From Pseudomonadota bacterium (GTDB lineage Bacteria > Desulfobacterota > Desulfobacteria > Desulfobacterales > ETH-SRB1): a stretch of 7,497 nucleotides of DNA. The notes beneath the pieces were generated by a model. That model searched no databases and was not told the origin of the DNA. It saw nothing but the letters and a program-made list of their open reading frames with translations. Positions 5,354 to 7,497 of the stretch are shown piece after piece. The first letter of the stretch is position 1, and every line of letters starts with the position of its first letter. The position numbers and the translations under genes are program-made. Location of the stretch: the NCBI GenBank assembly GCA_018897415.1, contig JAHIKR010000329.1:1-7497 (forward strand), in the 5' to 3' direction.

Positions 5354-5944
5354 ATGAAAACATTTATTGGGATAGACCCCGGTGGAGTCAAATCCTTTGG
5401 TTGGTGCGTTATGGATGCCGCCATCCCGGTACTATCGGTCAGTCGAATAGTAACTGGCACATGTTCTGGCATTTCAGAAGCTATTCCAGAGATTGAGCGG
5501 ATTTGTGAAACTCAACCAGTCGTGGCGGGAATAGACGCACCGCTATATTGGGCACGAACTGGCGAAAGAAAGTCGGATCAGAAAATCCGCAAAGCTGTCG
5601 CCAAAGCTGGTGGTTCCGTTTCTACTGTTGGTCACGTCAATTCATTACGTGGTGCATGTCTTGTTCAAGGCGTGCTCTCAGCAGTTGGCCTTGCCGAAAA
5701 ATGGCCACAAATTGCAATTACGGAGTCCCATCCCAAGGCTTTACTTTCTGTATGGCCGGGAGCTGTAGAGTTTGTCAGACAGTTTGAATTTTCAACCGAT
5801 CATGAGCGGGATGCCGCGCTTGGAGCATATGCGGCTTTTGCGTTTTTATCGCAATGGCCTCAATGGGTTGATTGGGTAGAATTAGAAGAAAGCTGTTTTA
5901 TACTGTCTGGAGGGAAAGTAGCCTATTGGTTTCCACGAATTTGA
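5354..5944 (+). CDS. DUF429 family predicted nuclease (cassette 5)
   Basis: This 196-residue protein fits the DUF429 family, which is predicted to have an RNase H-like nuclease fold. The motifs occur in order: FIGIDPGG (4-11, D8), GIDAPLYW (59-66, D61), VNSLRGACLVQG (95-106), ITESHPKALL (122-131, E124) and HERDAALGAYAAF (150-162, D153). D8, D61, E124 and D153 could bind metals as in RNase H-like enzymes. Length is usual and the protein looks intact. The start at 5354 has only a weak GGA close by (5350-5352 region), and lies 19 nt after the attC crossover. The natural substrate of DUF429 proteins is not established to my knowledge. They turn up in accessory regions, so a defence or nucleic-acid processing role is possible. 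Confidence 0.85.
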   Translation: MKTFIGIDPGGVKSFGWCVMDAAIPVLSVSRIVTGTCSGISEAIPEIERICETQPVVAGIDAPLYWARTGERKSDQKIRKAVAKAGGSVSTVGHVNSLRGACLVQGVLSAVGLAEKWPQIAITESHPKALLSVWPGAVEFVRQFEFSTDHERDAALGAYAAFAFLSQWPQWVDWVELEESCFILSGGKVAYWFPRI

Positions 5945-5945
5945 A

Positions 5946-6005
5946 ATCTAACATTCGGGTGGTAGGGACGCTCGTTCCTCGCGCCCCACACCCGAGGCGT
6001 TCTAC
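5946..6005 (+). other. attC recombination site of cassette 5
   Basis: The left core ATCTAAC (5946-5952) is the exact complement of GTTAGAT at 5335-5341. CGGGTG (5956-5961) pairs with CACCCG (5989-5994), T5963 with A5988, and GGG (5965-5967) with CCC (5985-5987). This leaves G5962 and A5964 unpaired. The right core is GTTCTAC (5999-6005), with C at the first R position of the consensus. Confidence 0.85.
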
Positions 6006-6016
6006 TACAAAACACA

Positions 6017-6856
6017 ATGATAACAATACACAGAATTTTTGAAATTTACGGCCTTAATCCTGCCAATGTGAGACTGGTGCGACATGGCAACAAAGAAATT
6101 CCAATATATAAAACCTTTAAAGAAAACCTCCCGCGTCTTGAGGCCTATCAAAGTTTTCAAAAACCACGAAAATTTGGAAGTGTAACTTCTATTGCTGTTT
6201 TTGCCCCTTATCACAAAACAACTGCTCTTTTTTTAGGCTTATGGGACATACTAGGCTGCACAGAAAGTTCAAAATTTACCAAAGAAACACTGATAGAATT
6301 GCAAAAGTATGATTTGCCGAAAAGCTGGTATAACGATCATGTCAGGTATGACTTAAAGAAAAACAATATTCTTGATGACCTATCAGAACGTTTAGTCATT
6401 GAATGGGGGGCCGCCACTGTCTCCTGGGTACAATCAAAAGACAAGGAGGTTGTCGAATTAAAAGGGAAAAAATCTATCGGCGATTTCCAATCATTCGCTC
6501 AAGTTGATTTGGATTTCCACGACCTTAAAATGATGACCCAGTTTCCAGATACAAACCTTACTTGGGTAAAGACGCTCTCTTCGGTCAATGGCGTTTATTT
6601 GATAAAGGACAAAGTATCAGGAAAGCTTTATGTGGGGTCGGCTTATGGGGAGCAAGGAATTTACGGTAGGTGGTTAGCATATGCCCAGAATGGTCATGGT
6701 GGTAATTTAGAGTTACAAGACTTAGACCCAATCAATTTCCAGTTTTCAATTCTTGAGATTGTTCCAGCCACAACAACGGCGGATGGGGTGATTGAGTGTG
6801 AAAATAGATGGAAAGAGAAGCTTGGAACCCGTCAATTTGGACTCAATAAAAACTAA
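6017..6856 (+). CDS. GIY-YIG nuclease family protein (cassette 6)
   Basis: This is a 279-residue protein. The C-terminal part (about 187-279) is a complete GIY-YIG nuclease domain: NGVYLIKD (191-198), LYVGSAYG (204-211), GIYGRW (214-219, R218 the likely catalytic Arg), CENRWKEKLG (261-270, E262 the likely metal ligand) and the terminal FGLN (274-277). The N-terminal part (1 to about 180) is unlike homing-endonuclease DNA-binding regions; it looks like a folded domain with strands and a Trp-rich segment. I recall a stand-alone family with this same layout, often annotated simply as GIY-YIG nuclease family protein, and found in accessory regions. The domain cleaves DNA in known members. Here the target could be phage or modified DNA, which is inference. 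The start at 6017 has no Shine-Dalgarno sequence and lies 12 nt after the attC core. Confidence 0.9.
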   Translation: MITIHRIFEIYGLNPANVRLVRHGNKEIPIYKTFKENLPRLEAYQSFQKPRKFGSVTSIAVFAPYHKTTALFLGLWDILGCTESSKFTKETLIELQKYDLPKSWYNDHVRYDLKKNNILDDLSERLVIEWGAATVSWVQSKDKEVVELKGKKSIGDFQSFAQVDLDFHDLKMMTQFPDTNLTWVKTLSSVNGVYLIKDKVSGKLYVGSAYGEQGIYGRWLAYAQNGHGGNLELQDLDPINFQFSILEIVPATTTADGVIECENRWKEKLGTRQFGLNKN

Positions 6857-6859
6857 GAA

Positions 6860-6920
6860 GCAGAACATGCTCTTCCAGCGGAGCGCAAAAGCCAGCGCCC
6901 GCTGAAGAGCGGAGTTAACC
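6860..6920 (+). other. attC recombination site of cassette 6
   Basis: The left core GCAGAAC (6860-6866) pairs with the core GTTCTAC at 5999-6005, with one G-T. GCTCTTCCAGCGGAGCGC (6869-6886) pairs with GCGCCCGCTGAAGAGC (6895-6910), leaving one C and one A unpaired. The right core is GTTAACC (6914-6920), which departs from GTTRRRY at one position. The stem is the strongest in the window. Confidence 0.9.
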
Positions 6921-6938
6921 TCCGCCCTAAAATGGACC

Positions 6939-6966
6939 TTATTCTTGCAATTATCTTTGGTATGAC
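6939..6966 (+). promoter_or_regulatory. Candidate promoter of the antitoxin cassette
   Basis: TATGAC (6961-6966) is preceded by TGG, giving an extended -10, and TTATTC (6939-6944) lies 16 bp upstream as a weak -35. A second reading uses TTGCAA (6945-6950) with TGTAAT (6971-6976) at 20 bp. Toxin-antitoxin cassettes usually carry their own promoter, and this stretch of 70 bp before the gene has no other use. Confidence 0.35.
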
Positions 6967-6991
6967 ACAATGTAATATCGGAGGTGAAATT

Positions 6992-7240
6992 ATGGCTGCA
7001 TCAAAAATTGCAATCACAATTGATCAAAACTTATTGTATCGTTTAGATTCTTTGGTTAAGTCACAAAGGTTTACAAACCGCAGCAGGGCTATTCAAGAAG
7101 CAGTTGCGGAAAAACTAGCGCGGATTGAAAGAAGTCGATTAGCACAGGAATGCGCAAAACTAGATCCAAAATTTGAACAAGAAATGGCTGAAGAAGGCTT
7201 TACTGGGGAGATGGATGAAGGTAGAAGGGGACGCTTTTAA
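6992..7240 (+). CDS. Ribbon-helix-helix (CopG-type) antitoxin (cassette 7)
   Basis: This is an 82-residue protein. Residues 4-10 (SKIAITI) form the DNA-contacting strand, and two helices follow (DQNLLYRLDSLVK and RSRAIQEAVAEKLARI), the classic ribbon-helix-helix unit that dimerises on an operator. LDPKFEQEMAEEGF (about 56-69) is the conserved toxin-binding tail of antitoxins that pair with MazF-like toxins. The start is ATG at 6992, with GGAGGTG (6980-6986) 5 to 7 nt upstream; an upstream in-frame ATG at 6932 lies inside the promoter region and lacks such a site. Antitoxins of this group usually end in acidic and aromatic residues (EEWPEY-like), whereas this one ends in GEMDEGRRGRF, so the tail looks altered. 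No toxin gene follows. It may be an orphan or the remains of a broken pair. Confidence 0.85.
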   Translation: MAASKIAITIDQNLLYRLDSLVKSQRFTNRSRAIQEAVAEKLARIERSRLAQECAKLDPKFEQEMAEEGFTGEMDEGRRGRF

Positions 7241-7270
7241 CTATTTAACCTACTAATTTCATTGGGTATG

Positions 7271-7387
7271 CTATTCGGTTTTAAGCGGTTTTTCCTTCCT
7301 GTGATACGTATAAAAAAAGAATAGTCCGGTTCCAAGGATCATTATCAGCGTTCTTGCGGGACATCCTATAATCCTTCTGTCAAGCAT
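7271..7387 (-). CDS. Candidate 38-residue membrane peptide
   Basis: On the minus strand ATG at 7387-7385 opens a frame ending with TAG at 7273-7271. The middle, LIMILGTGLFFFYTY, could span a membrane, and the tail HRKEKPLKTE is charged. There is no ribosome binding site, and an overlapping 27-codon frame starts at an ATG a few bases downstream with AAGGA before it. I do not recognise the peptide. It could be a chance frame. Confidence 0.25.
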   Translation of the reverse strand: MLDRRIIGCPARTLIMILGTGLFFFYTYHRKEKPLKTE

Positions 7388-7412
7388 AAAGTGTACGTTT
7401 TTAATAAACTAA

Positions 7413-7454
7413 TTAAATCAATAAGATAGAAAAGCGGCTAATTTCTGGACGCAC
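7413..7454 (-). pseudogene. Possible truncated DUF4160 start
   Basis: On the minus strand GTG at 7454-7452, preceded by AAAGGAGAA, encodes VRPEISRF and then SILLI before a TAA. PEISRF next to the start codon is, from memory, characteristic of DUF4160 proteins, which go on with a GIxIxMY stretch that is missing here. DUF4160 genes often pair with DUF2442 genes in toxin-antitoxin-like modules. The match is only six residues, so chance remains possible. If real, the gene was cut after codon 8, and it runs against the direction of the other cassettes. Confidence 0.3.
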
Positions 7455-7497
7455 TTCTCCTTTATAGTTTATTAAAAAATTTCGGCGAATCTCCCAC

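Larger units (their letters stand above)
7241..7497. other. Terminal stretch with no intact standard gene
   Basis: No frame of useful size with a good ribosome binding site occurs here. CGCTTTTAAC (7232-7241) pairs imperfectly with GTTTTAAGCG (7278-7287) over eight of ten positions, which may be the remains of an attC after the antitoxin; the expected GGTTAAC half-site is not present. Candidates on the minus strand are listed separately. Confidence 0.4.

Noticed and set aside
5185..5472. Minus-strand 95-codon frame across the attC after cassette 4
   Set aside because: It is antisense to two supported genes and an attC hairpin, with no motif or binding site.
1..7497. CRISPR array, tRNA or rRNA
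   Set aside because: No regularly spaced repeats of CRISPR type were seen, and I saw no tRNA cloverleaf or rRNA-like stretch. The two 188-bp copies are too far apart and too few.

Overview
The window reads as part of an integron gene-cassette array, or of a cluster of attC sites without a visible integrase, in a Gram-negative bacterium. Proteobacteria are the likeliest hosts, but nothing fixes the genus. Genes 1 to 7 all lie on the + strand. They are separated by short intergenic stretches, and five of these fold as attC sites: imperfect hairpins with unpaired bases, bounded by RYYYAAC-like and GTTRRRY-like cores. The outer half-sites of successive cassettes pair with each other as expected for excised circles (GTTATCT with AGATAAC, GTTATGGC with GCCATAAC, GTTAGAT with ATCTAAC). 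No integrase gene or attI site is visible.

Layout: 1-138 is the end of an insertion sequence whose transposase starts at 49 and runs off the left edge on the minus strand. 139-374 has no convincing gene. 375-562 is the first copy of a 188-bp block, repeated at 2792-2979 with 5 mismatches and no gaps; both copies end at an attC-type core. Cassette 1 (560-1713) encodes a PD-(D/E)XK nuclease-like protein. Cassette 2 (1714-2976) encodes a NucS-type endonuclease domain behind a helical N-terminal part, followed by block copy 2. Cassette 3 (2977-4548) encodes a DUF262 protein with a C-terminal HEPN-like motif. Cassette 4 (4549-5335) encodes a small protein with another HEPN-like motif. Cassette 5 (5336-5999) encodes a DUF429 predicted nuclease. 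Cassette 6 (6000-6914) encodes a GIY-YIG nuclease. Cassette 7 (from 6915) encodes a ribbon-helix-helix antitoxin with its own promoter and strong ribosome binding site. The last 257 bases hold only degenerate or very small candidates, including a possible truncated DUF4160 start on the minus strand.

Six of the seven cassettes encode predicted nucleases or possible RNase toxins, and the seventh encodes an antitoxin. There is no resistance gene. This fits the idea that integron arrays stock single-gene anti-phage and toxin-antitoxin modules. Each cassette is probably an independent unit, not a subunit of one complex. Functions rest on motifs read by eye, without database searches.
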